Counted from the first letter of the stretch, positions 1 to 12,143 are shown. The stretch is DNA of 64,000 bases from Polytrichum commune (GCA_950295325.1 OX485805.1:34955501-35019500), one strand, 5' to 3'. Numbers and translations are program-made. The notes: generated by a model from the letters alone, not told the origin.

Positions 1-399
1 AAAAGGCAGGCGAAGGAAGACCATGTCCTATATATGCGATGGGTCCCATGATTGCCGTCCTCCCCTTTTCCCACACCATCTTTTTGGTCATCAAAGATAT
101 TTGGAGCAGGCCATCAGAAGTTCTTGAAGGACATGCAAGTTCTCAGTACAAAGGTATATATGTGGATGTTATTTGGTTCCATGTTCAAGTTCTCCAACGT
201 CCGATTTCATTTATACGGAAAAACTTGGGTTGCATTGTTACGTGTTAGAGTAGTTATTAATATTTGAAAATGTAGTTCAATTTTTAAATTTAAACATGTG
301 TATTTATGGTGTTTTTGCTCTTTGATCTTCATTAAACCACATACCAATCAAGTGTAAGGGTCCGATTAAGTAAACAAGCCACTTAAGACCCATCTACCT
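1..399. other. No feature recognised
   Basis: AT-rich sequence with only short overlapping open frames and no recognisable protein, RNA or repeat end. Confidence 0.5.
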
Positions 400-402
400 T
401 AA

Positions 403-759
403 TGGCCACTTCACGTTCAAGATTGAAGGCATGTGACCATTGCATTGTAAGATCTCTTAGTGGTTGAGAAGGCTGAGACCATTGAATTTCACTTCACACT
501 AGAAAGGTGGAGGTATAAGGGCCCAAGGAAATGATCATGGATTAAAAGTCTACATGGATTCCTACATAGCAAATTATGGATAATGTTTCATGGTCTACCG
601 GAATTTGCGTCAGGTCCAACTCCAAGAGGCGGGCTTGATGTACATCATGTCAATTTCTACACAAAATAGTGTCCCCATTTCTCATGGTACAACTTTTGGA
701 TGAGTCAAGGCCCTCACGGTTACATGGTCACAACCCTTGGCTTGTGTGTGAAGTGGCCC
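403..759 (+). mobile_element. Family A MITE, old diverged copy
   Basis: The left end resembles GGCCACTTCAC and the right end is GTGTGTGAAGTGGCCC, forming terminal inverted repeats. TAA flanks both sides (400-402 and 760-762). Inner blocks about a Ca 20-base 'tctacatggattcctacat' segment and 'tgtttcatggt' match the better copies at 5584 and 59514. It is shorter (357 bp) and more diverged than those copies. PIF/Harbinger-like origin is inferred from the 3-bp TSD and GGGCC termini. No transposase is present. Confidence 0.7.
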
Positions 760-904
760 TAAGTGAAGGTAGAAGTGTGTTAATTTATATACTTTCCTTT
801 CTGCACCCAATTCTCCTCAGATATGAAACACGAAATTGGTAGTACTTACAAGATGCTTCGCAATTACAAATTGAAGTAGCAACCACTTTCCTCATTATTT
901 TTAG

Positions 905-1390
905 ACTTCATATGAATGTCTTATTCATGATCAAAATGAAGATTCTCATGCTTATTAAATGGTCGTATTGGTCCTCCCCCCCTAAACATAAACATAAAAT
1001 AAAATAAAATAAACTAGTGTTGACTATTGAGTTTAGAATGGTTACCATGTTTTGAGCAAGCAATTCAATCTCTTTTAAGTGCTTGTCTTTTTGGTATTCA
1101 TTCTTGGAGCCATGCCAAACCACATACCACACAAATATAGGTGATTTAATAAGAAAAGTAACCAAATAATGGTTGCCTTCCTTAACGTAGATTTCAACTA
1201 AGTGAAGTGGGCTTAAATCCGTTACTCAACTTAAATGGACACATGTTTTTGAGTGGTGTATGATTAGGTGCGGTTTAAGAACGGACATTAAAAGAGCATG
1301 CTCGAGATTGGTTAAGCATTCTAGGCTCAACAATCAATTCAATTGGGAGGACCTATATGATCATTTAGTATGATAAATAATCCTCACTTG
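905..1390. repeat. Family L dispersed repeat, inverted pair
   Basis: A block at about 905-1085 (minus orientation) and one at about 1242-1390 (plus orientation) are related. Both share the phrase 'aaaagagattg...' followed by a stretch ending in 'atgaccattta' variants. Further copies lie at 1735-1880, 21230-21395 and 50000-50165. The reading frames through them look alike but contain many breaks. No function is assigned. Confidence 0.45.
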
Positions 1391-2871
1391 GATAGTGAAT
1401 AAGATATTCATATGAGCACTACCAACTATGAGGAAAATGGCCATGACCTTGACTTGGGTTTGCAAGTCATGTGGCAACAATTACAGTGGGTGCATATAAG
1501 AAGTGGGTGCAAAAGCTAAAAGTGTTATATTCAAGCCCACTAAGTTTATTATCCAATGTCATTTTTTTCCCATGCCAAGGAAAACATGAGGTGTGTTTAC
1601 CCTAATTTAAGCAATTACAACTCCCCATCCAATATTGACCCTTAGATCAGACTAGGAATTGTCTTATTTGGTAGGCAATCATGTATTTCGAAGATTGTCA
1701 TTCTTTTAATTTCTCAAGGTTGAGTTGATATGCAAAAATTAAGAATGTGAAAGTGAAGACTCTCTTTCTCTATAAATGACCACATAGACCCTTTCAATCG
1801 TGTGTTTACCAATGAATATAGAATGGTGTCTACAGTTTGAGCACACAATCCAATCTCATCGTAACACGTGTCCTTATCTTTTTTTGAATGTTTGCTTCTC
1901 AAGTATAGGTTTTCAAGTAAGAGGATCGACCACATATCGTCCACGTACCTTGATTGCTTAGCTAAGTGCTCTTCGTCGCATAGTTTCAATGGCAAGGGAA
2001 TAAGCAAACGCGTAGACCTCCATTGACTTTGAACCCAATACATATCTCCGGCCGTTGTTTGTTTACTTTCAAGATCGTTGCAATGCTTAGTCGGGATCTT
2101 CATCCATGGAAATTATGCTAGATAATGGACAAAAAGGAGGGGTTGTATCATCTATATATCATAGTACATGATTACCAAACTTTGGGCTACTACTTACCTT
2201 GTAAACTTTATGACCCGGTCCCCCTCCCCCTTGTGAGACCTTAATACAAAGCCAAAGTTCACCACACCAAGAAAACCCAAGGTTTATTTCACCTTTTGAG
2301 GTCCCACATGGCCAATTATTGTCCTTGGTGATGCTCTTTACCCTTGTTATTCTTGGTAAGTTCTTCCACTCAAAACACATTGGTACAGGCTCTATGACGT
2401 TGTTGCATGGGGGTTGGCATCGGTTGAGTGACTTATTCATTACAAAAGTGTGATGCTTGCTGCATCATAACATGCTTGGTTTTCAGCGTTTGGTAACAGA
2501 AGAATCTATAGAAATAATGGAATGTCCTAAAATTCATATGAACTTACAAGACCCTTGTATGTCAAATAGTATACATTGTTGCTCATTGTAGTGCACTCTT
2601 GGGTCTCGCATACGTATGGTGCAATGGGACATTCTCTTCTTGTATATGAATACACTATCAATGCGTTATGTGTAACATATCGACCCTCGAGCATTGTTCA
2701 AGTTTTTTTTCAAGCCTCCCGCCCTTAAAAGAAAACTATTTACATGTGGAGGTTGGATACTCGTGGCACCACTTTACCATACACAATCTAACACTTTGAG
2801 AAGTGTTTGACCTAAACACTTGTAATGACACTATAATGTCGAATAATGTGTATGTGGTTTTTATTACAATG
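1391..2871. other. Intergenic, one more family L copy, otherwise unassigned
   Basis: About 1735-1880 is a minus-orientation family L copy, with the common phrase around 'tttgagca.acaatccaatctc'. I see no gene in the rest. The open frames at 1714-2103 and 2159-2440 lack protein-like composition. Confidence 0.4.
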
Positions 2872-3432
2872 ACAACTGCATTGTTCATGGTGTTTTAGTG
2901 TCACGTACTCTATTTGCGAAGGGCCTAAACTAGATGCCTAAAGATTTCAAAGTGTCACATATGTTGATTGCCAATATAAATATTATTCGTTAACATGAGT
3001 AGTTTTTTCAATGAGAACTTATTTACATTATGTCATATGATGTAGCACATTGGGATACATGAGATGATAGTTTTGCGTTCTAGTATGCAAGGCCAAGGTA
3101 TTATTGAGCATATCGATGACAAGTGTCATGTGTTTCTATTTAGTTACTATGCAAAAGGAAGATATTCTTGAGCTTATTAATGCCAAGTGTCATTTGTGTA
3201 CACTTTAGTCAACTTGTAGACCATTGTGTAACATATGGCACATACACCTCATAACACTATTGAGCATACTCATGCCAAGATATTAGTAAGCGCACTTGAA
3301 CGCCAAGTGTCATGAGGTGACACTAATGATGAAGTTGTTGGTCATTAGTGTAAGTTAGCATATGCCTCGAATAAGGGTAAGTGACACTCTTATGCACGTG
3401 ACACTAACTACCATGAACGGTGGAGTGTAGTA
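2872..3432 (+). mobile_element. Family D CACTA-like non-autonomous element
   Basis: The left end (about 2872-2905, containing GTTCATGG and TTAGTGTCAC) is an inverted match of the right end (about 3399-3432, GTGACACTAACTACCATGAAC to GTGTAGT). The interior repeats short blocks such as 'gccaagtgtcatg' and 'tgagcatat.catgccaa'. It shares the interior with 35308-35960 and, inverted, with 22798-23300. CACTA-like is inferred from the ACACT/AGTGT termini. No transposase is present. Confidence 0.6.
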
Positions 3433-4055
3433 AAACCAAGTTTGAGGTGATTTTTTTTAAAACAGGTAATGTGTATGTTTGACAAATTTCATTTAAAGTT
3501 CAACTTCATATTTAAATTGTCATGTGACATTTTCAAAAACAAAAATGTCAATTGACATGTGCATTTGATTCTAGAATGTCACCTCAACTTTGGTTTACAC
3601 AATATTTCAATATTTCAGCAATATAAAAATATTTATTTACAGTGCCCATCCATGGGCTATGGAATTAGGACAAGTGGAGGTTAGTTTGAAGGAGTCCCAA
3701 TGAAATTACAATTATCAAGTAGATTTTGTGGCAACTTGAAATGTAGATACATAAAGCAAAGAAAACTATAAATACTTCACATTTGTGGCTAATTCACAAC
3801 TTCTTTTGTAATAAGATGGGTCTACTTTAATCTAAAAACCACCAAAGTCTTACAATGGAATTTTCATCTAGACACTCGGACTTACTGCCAAATGGGTAAT
3901 CATGTGAAAATGAGTGTAGCAAGGTGTAATCTAGAGTACACAAATTGGAGTGGGAGAAATGAAAGTAACCTTTGATATACACACTACAAGCCTGCTCAAT
4001 GTTGCACATCGTCCCAGTTAAAGAGGTGCTTACATGAACATGGCTAAGCTTAATA
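3433..4055. other. Unassigned intergenic
   Basis: AT-rich, with no coding or repeat ends recognised. Confidence 0.4.
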
Positions 4056-4072
4056 TTGTTATTTAGTGCAAT

Positions 4073-4788
4073 TTAGATATGCCCAATATGTGGGCAACCA
4101 TAGGAAAAACATCTTTTGCCCCCTCAAATTCCAAAACCCCAATTGCACACTATGCCACAAAAATGACAGAGATACATGGCCCCACTTACTATCAATGTGC
4201 GAGCATCCTTATCTGAAAGGCCTAAGAATAGCTCGCCACAATAAGGCGGTACACCTCATCACTCAGACACTACAACTCAACAAACGCAGGCAACCTCAAT
4301 AACATGAACCAAGAACAAACTGTCCCATAATGGCTAATAGAATGTACATGCCCACAAACAAGTTGCCAATGCCAAGCCAGATTAAGACCATATATCCTCT
4401 GCATACTAGGCGCCCCAAACGACACTCCAACCCCATTACTACCTTCACACACACACACACACACACAATACAATTCATTGAATTCACATACCGCCACGAC
4501 ATATTCCCCGAACAAGCCCTCACACAAAAACACGCAAAATACGACCCACTAATCAATACTATACGAAACAAAGGCTGGAAAACGAACCCCCTTATCACTA
4601 TTACAGCGGGAGTAAGAGGAGCTATACACGAACAATCCATTGAAAAACTAATTGACCTCAAAATCCCAAAGACTAACATCGAAACTCTCATGAAAAACAT
4701 ACATTAAAATGCCATTAAATACCTTACCTATCTTGTACTCAACAAAAGGAAACTTGACAATAAACAAACTATTGTCGCACCACCCTAA
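4073..4788 (+). pseudogene. LINE ORF2 C-terminus, broken
   Basis: One frame runs through 4073-4788. It shows the C-terminal zinc-finger-like part of plant LINE ORF2: a CTLC pair, then DTWPHLL, CEHPYLKG and HNKAVH, i.e. C-x2-C...H...C-x-H spacing. Two in-frame TAA codons (4300-4302 and 4705-4707) interrupt it before the final TAA at 4786-4788. The polymerase core and endonuclease are absent because of 5' truncation, so it is not functional. A (CA)11 run around 4447-4468 lies within the frame. Confidence 0.8.
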
Positions 4789-4941
4789 AACGGGACCGAA
4801 CCTTTTAACTAACAGAGCCCACCTCCTAAAAGAGGCATAACTCCTCATGCTACAACACGGTTCGCCGCGTTAAGCATTTGGATAACGGGCTCACATTCAT
4901 GCCGGTACAATGTACGGGCGCAAATTTTTCTTTTTCTTTTC
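4073..4941 (+). mobile_element. 5'-truncated LINE (non-LTR retrotransposon)
   Basis: The insert is bounded by a perfect 17-bp target-site duplication TTGTTATTTAGTGCAAT at 4056-4072 and 4942-4958. It starts abruptly inside the C-terminal part of a reverse-transcriptase polyprotein, as expected of incomplete target-primed reverse transcription. It ends in a T-rich tail (CTTTTTCTTTTC) after the block TTCATGCCGGTACAATGTAC. That same 3' block occurs in a second, shorter insertion at 60667-60772, so the family was active more than once. Confidence 0.9.
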
Positions 4942-5583
4942 TTGTTATTTAGTGCAATCAATCTGCAACTACTATGGGACATAGTTTCAAAGAAGTTTGT
5001 AATCCAGTGTAGAGTTCTCCAATTGGTATGGGGTTTATTCGAGTTGCTTATCAGTACAAGTCATTTCAAACTCTAAGGTGTGAATTGATGTGTGATTTTT
5101 TCCTTTACATATCACATTACATGTCACAATTTAAATTGTGCGTGACAATTGACGTGCTTTTTTGTTTTTTTGTTTTGTTTTTGTGTGTGTGCAAGTTTTT
5201 GCGTGTCAAATGTCAAAAATACACACAGATTACAGTATGTATTTATATTTGCTTCTGCATGAGATGACAATGCAACCACACATTGTTACTGGTTTGATGT
5301 AACCAGACATTGTTCATATTAAAGTTTTTACAAACGACTTTAAACAACAACATACTTATGAAGCTTTCAAAATCAATAAAATTGTGTGTGTGGGGGGGGG
5401 GGGGGGGAACCGCCCCTTACTTACAGATGAACCAGTTGAGTTTGAGAAATAACTGACTCACGTTCAGGACTTTAGGAAGACTACTGACCATTTAAGAGGA
5501 ATCTATAAAATATACCTCGAGTTTATAAAGAAAAACCGAAAGATGTGACCGGTTGGAATTGAAAACACTAGGATCTCCACTGA

Positions 5584-6083
5584 GGGCCACTTCACACACG
5601 AGACTGAGAGCCCATGACCATTACACTTCAAGCACTCTCATTGGTGGAAAAGGAGGAGCCGGTCTAAGTTTCGCTTCACATTGCGCTCGAGGGACCAACG
5701 GAGTATGTGAATGTAAGATGGATGTAACGTCTACATGGATTTCTACATGGCATCAAATGGATCATGTTTCATGGTCACTTGGACTATTTTCAAAAACCAC
5801 CTCTTGGAGGTAGGTCTAACACAAAACCGGGAGACCATGGCACTCTGAACATTCACAACCGTTGATTTATGCTATATTTTCATGTGTGAGGACTTGCATG
5901 AATTGAAACTCATTGAAATAGCATTTGGTTGAGGGCCCGGTCACATAAGACTTCACACTACACTTGAGGATCCGTGACCACACTACATGATTTTGGAAGT
6001 GTCTTGGGACAACCTTTGGACACTTTCTTTTGGACTTTCACAACTTCATGGTTATGGCTCTTGGCTCATGTGTGAAGTGGCCC
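5584..6083 (+). mobile_element. Family A MITE, best-preserved copy
   Basis: 500 bp with inverted termini GGGCCACTTCACACACGAG and CTCATGTGTGAAGTGGCCC. It is flanked by a 3-bp TGA duplication (5581-5583 and 6084-6086). Removing it and one TGA restores the family B sequence 'ctccactgattatgc', compared with 'ctcaaccgattatgcc' at other copies. That paralogous empty site confirms the boundaries. PIF/Harbinger-like is inferred. The element has no coding capacity. Confidence 0.88.
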
Positions 6084-6109
6084 TGATTATGCTAAAAAAC
6101 TCCTTGGAC

Positions 6110-6335
6110 CAATGATCGGGAAGAACCATCAATTAGTTACAAAAAAACCAATTGAATTTGAAAAACAATTGGTTGAAGTTCAAGACTGCACGGAAATTAC
6201 CGATCATTTTAGAGGAATTTGTAGAATATACCCCAATTTAATAAAGGAAAACCAGAGGATATCAACATGTAACCGGTTGGACTTGCAAACACTCGGATCT
6301 CAACCGATTATGCCCAAAAATTTCCCCGGTCACTG
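6110..6335 (+). mobile_element. Family B hAT-like MITE, inserted in an older B copy
   Basis: 226 bp from CAATGATCGGGAAGAACC to TTCCCCGGTCACTG. The flanking octamers CCTTGGAC (6102-6109) and CCCTGGAT (6336-6343) are an 8-bp duplication differing only by two C/T transitions. hAT assignment is inferred from the 8-bp TSD and CA.TG termini. Confidence 0.8.
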
Positions 6336-6347
6336 CCCTGGATAATG

Positions 6348-7506
6348 TTCAAAATTGCTCTTGCTGACTTTGACTTTGCACTATGGATATATCAGGAATT
6401 ACTGTGTAAATTGCACTTGTAATTCCAACTGACAAATACTCTATTTTGGGTCAAATGTCACCCCATTTAAAACGACATAATGGGAACGCCAAAGTCCATC
6501 CCAACTTTCTTTAAAGTTCTCCAAACTTTTGTCAAGTTGGTCTCCCACGATTAAGCACGCACTAGCTAGGAACCGAGGTGGGCGAAAAGGAAAGTTCATA
6601 GTCTAGCTTGAACTTAGTAGCCTTGTGAAATATAATTATGCCTTTGACAAAATAGCTTGATGTGCAATGCCGCATTGTTTCGATGTGCTCAGTAGAACGG
6701 AGGAGGTCAAATATCTAAGGTTATCTTTGGAGTCCCAAGTAATGAAGTCACGCAATTTGAAATTTCTAATGAAATGTTTCGAGCATCTCGATGACCTCCA
6801 AACGCTTCTGGAGCCCAATTTAAGCCTCTCAAAGACACAAAACTTTGAAAATGTACAAGATGAATATACATTGTAATGTGATTTTTTGGTAGATATTGAC
6901 CCACATCAATAGATTGTTGTCATGCAATTTTATACTTCTTGACACCCACACAAAATTACTTGGAAAGTCTAGTTTGATGAAAGATCCATATCATTCGATA
7001 CATCGAAAGAATACATGTTCACCATGAAGCTACTAAGAGAAAAGAAAAGAAAAGAAAAGAAAAAGTCATGTTTAAAAAAAAAATATTGACATGTGATGTA
7101 TGTTCACCGTCTTCCTCTCATGTCCGCTTGAGCATAAAAGTGGGGACAACTTAGTGCCTATTTTCATAGGTGGAAAAGCTACTAAAAATGTTTAAGAGTC
7201 GAGAACAATTGATGCCACTGACCCCCTAGACCCACATGAATGTGACGATGACAAATTGATTATAATTGTATGTCATGCCAAAGGTCCAAAACACCCCAAA
7301 AAACCACACCACACTCCAATATTGTGCAATTTTCTTGTGGAGCCTCCCATCTCACACAACACATGTTGACACCTTGTCTTGACCCACATTACCTCAAATG
7401 TGGTCAATTCCATGCTCGAAGTCGACTCTTCATTATAAACGTTTCTTCAAGGCTGTGATATCACCCTCCCACCCACAACCTTTGTACATGCGTAGGGTTG
7501 AGGAGG
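6348..7506. other. Unassigned intergenic
   Basis: No gene or clear repeat end. A short AAAAG-type run lies at about 7040-7061. Overlapping short frames on both strands at 6636-6904 have no recognisable product. Confidence 0.4.
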
Positions 7507-7509
7507 TTA

Positions 7510-7898
7510 GGGCCACTTCACACACGAAACTGACGGCCCGTGACCATTGCACTTCAAGCATTCTCATTGGTGAAAAAGGCAGAGCCAGTCCAAGTTCACT
7601 TTACACTACACTTGAGGGACCAACGGAGCACGTGAATGCAAGATAGATGTAAAGTCTGCATGGATTCCTATGCGGTATCAAATGGATCGTGTTTCATGGT
7701 CACTTGGATTGTTTTCATAAACCACCTCTTGGAAGAAGGCCTAGCACAAAACCGGGAGATCATGGCACTTTATAACTGTTGGTTTATTATATTTTATCAT
7801 GTGCAAGGACCCCTCATGATTAGAAATTCATTGAAATAGCATTTGGTTGAGGGCCCGGTCACATATGATTTCACACTACACTTGAGGACCCGTGACCC
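7510..7898 (+). mobile_element. Family A MITE, 3'-truncated
   Basis: It starts with GGGCCACTTCACACACGAA directly after TTA (7507-7509). It follows the family A consensus through 'ggcccggtcacatatgatttcacac' variants and stops at 'gacccgtgacc' beside a short C run. The last ~110 bp and the right terminus are missing. Confidence 0.75.
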
Positions 7899-8408
7899 CC
7901 CCTCCCCTCACTATTTAATAAGAGATTCTTGCCAAAAGGGTCGCAACAATAATGATTGCAGATTCTCTAAATGGTCATTGAGTGCTCAAATTGTTCATGA
8001 TGGGCACTTCTACAAGGCCTACACCTCAAACTATGGGTGAATGTTCACATAACATGTCGAAGGGGAGGGTGAACCAAAGGGAAGGGAGGATGAATATGTT
8101 GATTGTTAGTGTAGATTTTGGTGTACAACCCATTCATCCTTCGTCCCCTATAAGGTTGAGGGCTGATTCATTCCAACTAGAAGCCACTAGACTAAATTGG
8201 AATCTTTAATGCTATTTCCAAAATCAAATAGTCTACAAATAACCATATACATGCAATACTATAATCTACTACATTTACCCCTCCACAATGAATGAGTTTA
8301 TGTAAACACCATGAATCCCTAGACATACATACACACATACATGATACATCTACATAGCTATTGGTATACAAATATGTCATTCGGAGAAGGAGGGAGTGGA
8401 GTGGAGGG

Positions 8409-8609
8409 CAATGAATGGGGAGAATTGACTGCTAGTTACTGATAAAGTAGTGGAAGTTCAATATTGCAAGAAATCTACCCATCATTCTAAGAGGAATCTA
8501 TGGAATATAGCCAATGGAACTAAGCAAACCCAAAAGATCACAACAAGTAACGGTTGGACTTGGAAACACTAGGATTGGGCCGATTATACCCAAATCTCCC
8601 CGGATAATG
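8409..8609 (+). mobile_element. Family B hAT-like MITE with perfect 8-bp TSD
   Basis: 201 bp from CAATGAATGGGGAGAATTG to CTCCCCGGATAATG. It is flanked by an identical octamer GTGGAGGG (8401-8408 and 8610-8617). This copy fixes the target-site length of the family. Confidence 0.85.
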
Positions 8610-8666
8610 GTGGAGGGAGCAGGGGAAGGATCTTCCTCAAGAGAAAGTTTTCCATATTTTAGTCAC

Positions 8667-9475
8667 ACGACGATGTGTGAGGGGTTGATCACACCAACCA
8701 ATTCTAACATCATCTGTTGGCAAATATAATAGTGAGAATAGTGGTGGGCCAACACCTACTTCTCAACATAATCCCCAACACTCTCACATCTAAAATTGGA
8801 CGGAAACGTTGGTGTGATCATGCCCTGATCACACCAAACTAAAAGTGCATTTTTTGTAGGTGAATTAGTCTCCCATAGCGACTTTCATGGTGGACCATCA
8901 CCATCCAACCTATAGGATGTCATTGGAGATGGTCATAACCTGCACTTTGACGTCCACGTTTGGATGCGCGTCATACCCATGGGGCCCACCACCCAAAACT
9001 TGTGGTCTCTCCACATGGTCCAATTTTGTTGCCCCACAACTGCTTTTAGCTGTTGAGGAGGTAGGGCAACTAGGCGAGCAACTGTACATCGTGACAAAAA
9101 TGTTGAGTAAGCTGAGGTGTGGGTATGAACAACTTGGCATCCAGTTGTGGTGGCATCCCCAACTATTTGACATTTGGAAGTTGACGAAAAAGTTGTGATC
9201 GGGGCATCGGGGCATGAGGGGCTGATCACACCGGCTAATTTTGACATGATTTGGGCGAACCAACCCATACACTCGTTCCTTGTTGGATGCCTAAACCCTT
9301 GCCTCCAAGGAACCAATGTACGGGTTGTTTTGCCCCAACATTTTGACAACATCTGTCCGCATCTCCGGCTGTAACAATGTGAAAAGTGGTGGGCCAACAT
9401 CTAATTATGAACTTAATCCCCAACAATTTCACGGTTGGAACTGGACGGAAAGTTTGATGTGATCGGAGCATGAGT
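8667..9475. repeat. Direct repeat pair with TGATCACACC motif
   Basis: About 8667-8835 and about 9211-9475 share 'gaggggttgatcacacc', 'agtggtgggccaacac/atct', 'cttaatccccaaca' and 'ctggacggaaa'. TGATCACACC also recurs in inverted form at the ends, which suggests two copies of a small inverted-repeat element. The sequence between them (8890-9200) has overlapping frames on both strands without a recognisable product. Confidence 0.45.
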
Positions 9476-9780
9476 CCCTTCTGCAGCCATCCAGACTTGC
9501 TCCGGCTCCTCCTCTCGATCATCTCATTGTCTTGTTCTTCTTTCAACACTTCACAAGCATGTAGCTTATGCCATACTTACCACATGATTTTGCAGAGGCA
9601 ACTTGTGGCGGGCCTTTCTTTATAATTAGCCGTGCTCCCTCCCAGGCCACCTGCGGCAGGCGCATGAGCAAAGCGGCTCCAAGGCAGCCTCGCCTCCCTC
9701 CCTATTTGGGCCACTGCACTGTCCTGCACACTCCTGCCGCTATACTTTCATACTGTGTAACTTACAGTAGGAGTAGCTAG

Positions 9781-10130
9781 TCCAGCCTCCAATTCCACGA
9801 GCACCCTGCAGCAGCAGCAGCAGCAGCAGCAGAGTGGAGTCCTTGACTTTGTGTTGCTGCCCTTTTTCTATTCTAACTTCATTTATTCACCTCCGCCGAT
9901 CAAAACCTTCCTTTCCCCCATCAATGTGCTGGATTTAGCAGTGATACTGTGAAGAGAAAGGCCCGGGAAAGGGGAAGGGACGGGCAGGGCAGAGCAGGGA
10001 AGGGAAGGGAAGGGAAGGGAGGCAGGGACCGAGGACTATTCTCTGCGAAGGAAGGAAGGAAGAGCAAAGAGACTCACGCGGGGAGGTTGTTTCTGCCGGA
10101 TTTGCGCTTGTTGGTAGTAAACACCGGAAG
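9781..10130 (+). other. Probable 5'UTR exon of the GDP-sugar transporter gene
   Basis: A leader-like stretch with a (CAG)8 run (about 9808-9832), a GGGAA-rich tract (about 9960-10025) and CpG content well above its surroundings. It ends at a good splice donor, ACCGGAAG|GTCAGT at 10131. The matching acceptor would be TTTTGTTGCAG at 12133-12143, 75 bases before the start codon. Inferred from position and splice consensus only. Confidence 0.4.
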
Positions 10131-10304
10131 GTCAGTTTTAGTTTGTTTCAGTTTGGTTTGGTTTTTTGTTGTTGCGGAAGAGCAAGTTTGGTTTTTCAGG
10201 GAATCTCAGCGAGTGTTGGGTGGTTGCGAGCCACCCGCCATTCCGGAGGCAAAAGGTCGCAGTTTTTGGGCGGTGGGAGAGGCAAAGGTCGCAGTTTTGG
10301 GTGG

Positions 10305-10339
<35 letters not shown>

Positions 10340-12143
10340 AGGGGGGGCTTTGCGAAGGTTGTGAATCTTATGCCACCTTTGGTTAAGTTTGTGCGTGTAA
10401 TCATTCTAAGGTTTGGAAAAATTTATGTTCTTGTTTTGGGTTTTATTTTGTTTTCTCGGCTTGGAGAATTTGTGGGGCTGGGATATTCGAGTTTTGAACC
10501 TCTTGAAGGGGTGCGGGGGGTGCGGATGGTTTAACCTGTCTATCCTTCGCCGTCACACCCGAGCAGCCCTCTGGGTGTCGGTAACACTCTTTCATTGTAC
10601 ACGCGAATCTGTGTATGGGGGTAGAAAGCGGAGCATGTGTCGGATAGGTATGTTGTGGTCGAAATTGGTGGGTTGGCAGATTTCTGAGGTTTTAGTGGGG
10701 GCAACAAGAAGGTTAGCTTGCTCAGTAGTAGCATGATGCAAAGCTTGTTGCCAATGGTTTAGTGGCTGACCCAAGTCCTTATTCTCTGTGGAATTTGGCC
10801 GCCTCACTTCTCTTCAAATTGCTTCTACTTGGAGATTAAGTCCAAGGAGCACAGGGATTCGTCTTGACAAGACCGGATCTCTCGAGAGTGCGATCGTATT
10901 TCTGCTGTGGAGGTTCCTCCAAGAACTGATCCTGGGCTATCTAATGAGTCTCTATCCATTGGGGAACAAGTGACATTTTGTTTGGTTCCGATTTCCCGAA
11001 AATACATCTTGTAGCTCTTTGACCCCCCGCCCCCCCCCCCTCTAAAAATCTCACCACTGGGCTGATCTCTGCGCACGAGCATTTAAAGTTCTCGGATCTT
11101 GTGCTTTTTTTTCCCCTATGGTTTGTCCTTTGCAGCCTTTAAGCTCATTGTCCTGACTCTTGGGTTCCTTCTTTACTGCAGACAGAGAGAGAGAGAGTGA
11201 GAGAGAGAGGGTGGTCGCATGCGATCTCTTGATCACTCCTTGGCAACTTTTCATCTTCCTCACCAGAATCTCATTGAGGTTAAGATCATGATCAACCGGT
11301 CCATAGGGTTAGGGTGAAGCAAGATACTCTAGATCTTGCATCGCCTGTTTCCATCAGAGAAGGGAAATCAACTTGTGGGAGTTTCCATTCATCCCTCCAT
11401 GGTAAGAGGTTTGATGCAAACTAACTTGCTATACATTTATTTCATCAGTATTATTTATTTACCCAATTTGTAAGAATGGTGCCAGCAACAATACCTAGTC
11501 CCATCTTTCACTTCCTCATTTCATCAGCATTATTATGTATGTATTTCACCGAATTTGTAAGAATGGGTGTCAGCAAGCCCGTGTGATATGATATGAGCTT
11601 TACAGACATGTTTTTAGAAGTCTTTGACATCTTCCCATCAAAGTTCGAGACAGTGAGACAGATGACCTCAACACTTTTCTAAGGTGTCCACTTGATGGAC
11701 ATCGAAAGTCTTAAGGTATCTGTCTGATTGTCTCGCACTTTGATACGAAGATGTCAAAGACTTTTAAACCACTTCTGTAAAGCTTATATCATATTCTTGC
11801 AAATTCGATGAATATATATATATGTATATTGCTGATGAGATGAAGATGTTAAAGATGGGACTATTCTTGCTGTCTGTCTGACTGTATTGAACAGTGATTC
11901 GAGACTTGTTGGAGACAGTCATACCTTCAAGACCCAATACCTTCAGGTGTCTACTTGATCTGCCATTTGGGGTTAAGGAATGGAATGGAAAGCATGGGCA
12001 TGGATCTGCTTAAAAGTTGTACCACATCTTCCAGTTCATTTTAGAATGTTGCGTGGCTATCCATTTGATTGGAACTTCCGGAAATGCTTCATTATTTATC
12101 AGACCACAACAATGATGAGTGAATTCTTCATGTTTTGTTGCAG
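10131..12143 (+). other. Probable 2-kb 5'UTR intron with GA/CT simple repeats
   Basis: A (GA)n plus G run lies at about 10303-10348, a C run at about 11029-11041 and a GA tract at 11182-11210. A duplicated segment occurs around 11440-11570 ('cagtattatt..atttacccaatttgtaagaatgg', twice). The long frames at 9949-10736 are low-complexity and not protein-like. Confidence 0.4.

Larger units (their letters stand above)
5385..6347 (+). mobile_element. Family B hAT-like MITE carrying two nested insertions
   Basis: The family B body (cagatgaaccagttgag..., 'aggaatctataaaatatacc', 'aaacactaggatctc') begins in a G16 run at about 5392-5407, where CGGGGAGAACC is expected. It is interrupted at 5584-6083 by a family A MITE and resumes with 'gattatgct'. 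It is interrupted again at 6110-6335 by another family B copy within its last bases and ends at 'ccctggataatg'. Confidence 0.75.

Noticed and set aside
5392-5407. G16 run as another poly-G-ended element
   Set aside because: It lies where family B has CGGGGAGAACC, with no opposing C run or GTGCGAACAA motif nearby, so it is slippage in the B terminus.
8887-9549. Frames up to 155 codons on the minus strand
   Set aside because: They fall between two copies of a repeat, overlap frames on the plus strand and have no recognisable domain.
9949-10734. Open frames of 100-145 codons in the leader/intron region
   Set aside because: Composed of GGGAA, GA and G runs, with low complexity and no family resemblance. 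The region fits a 5'UTR exon and intron better.
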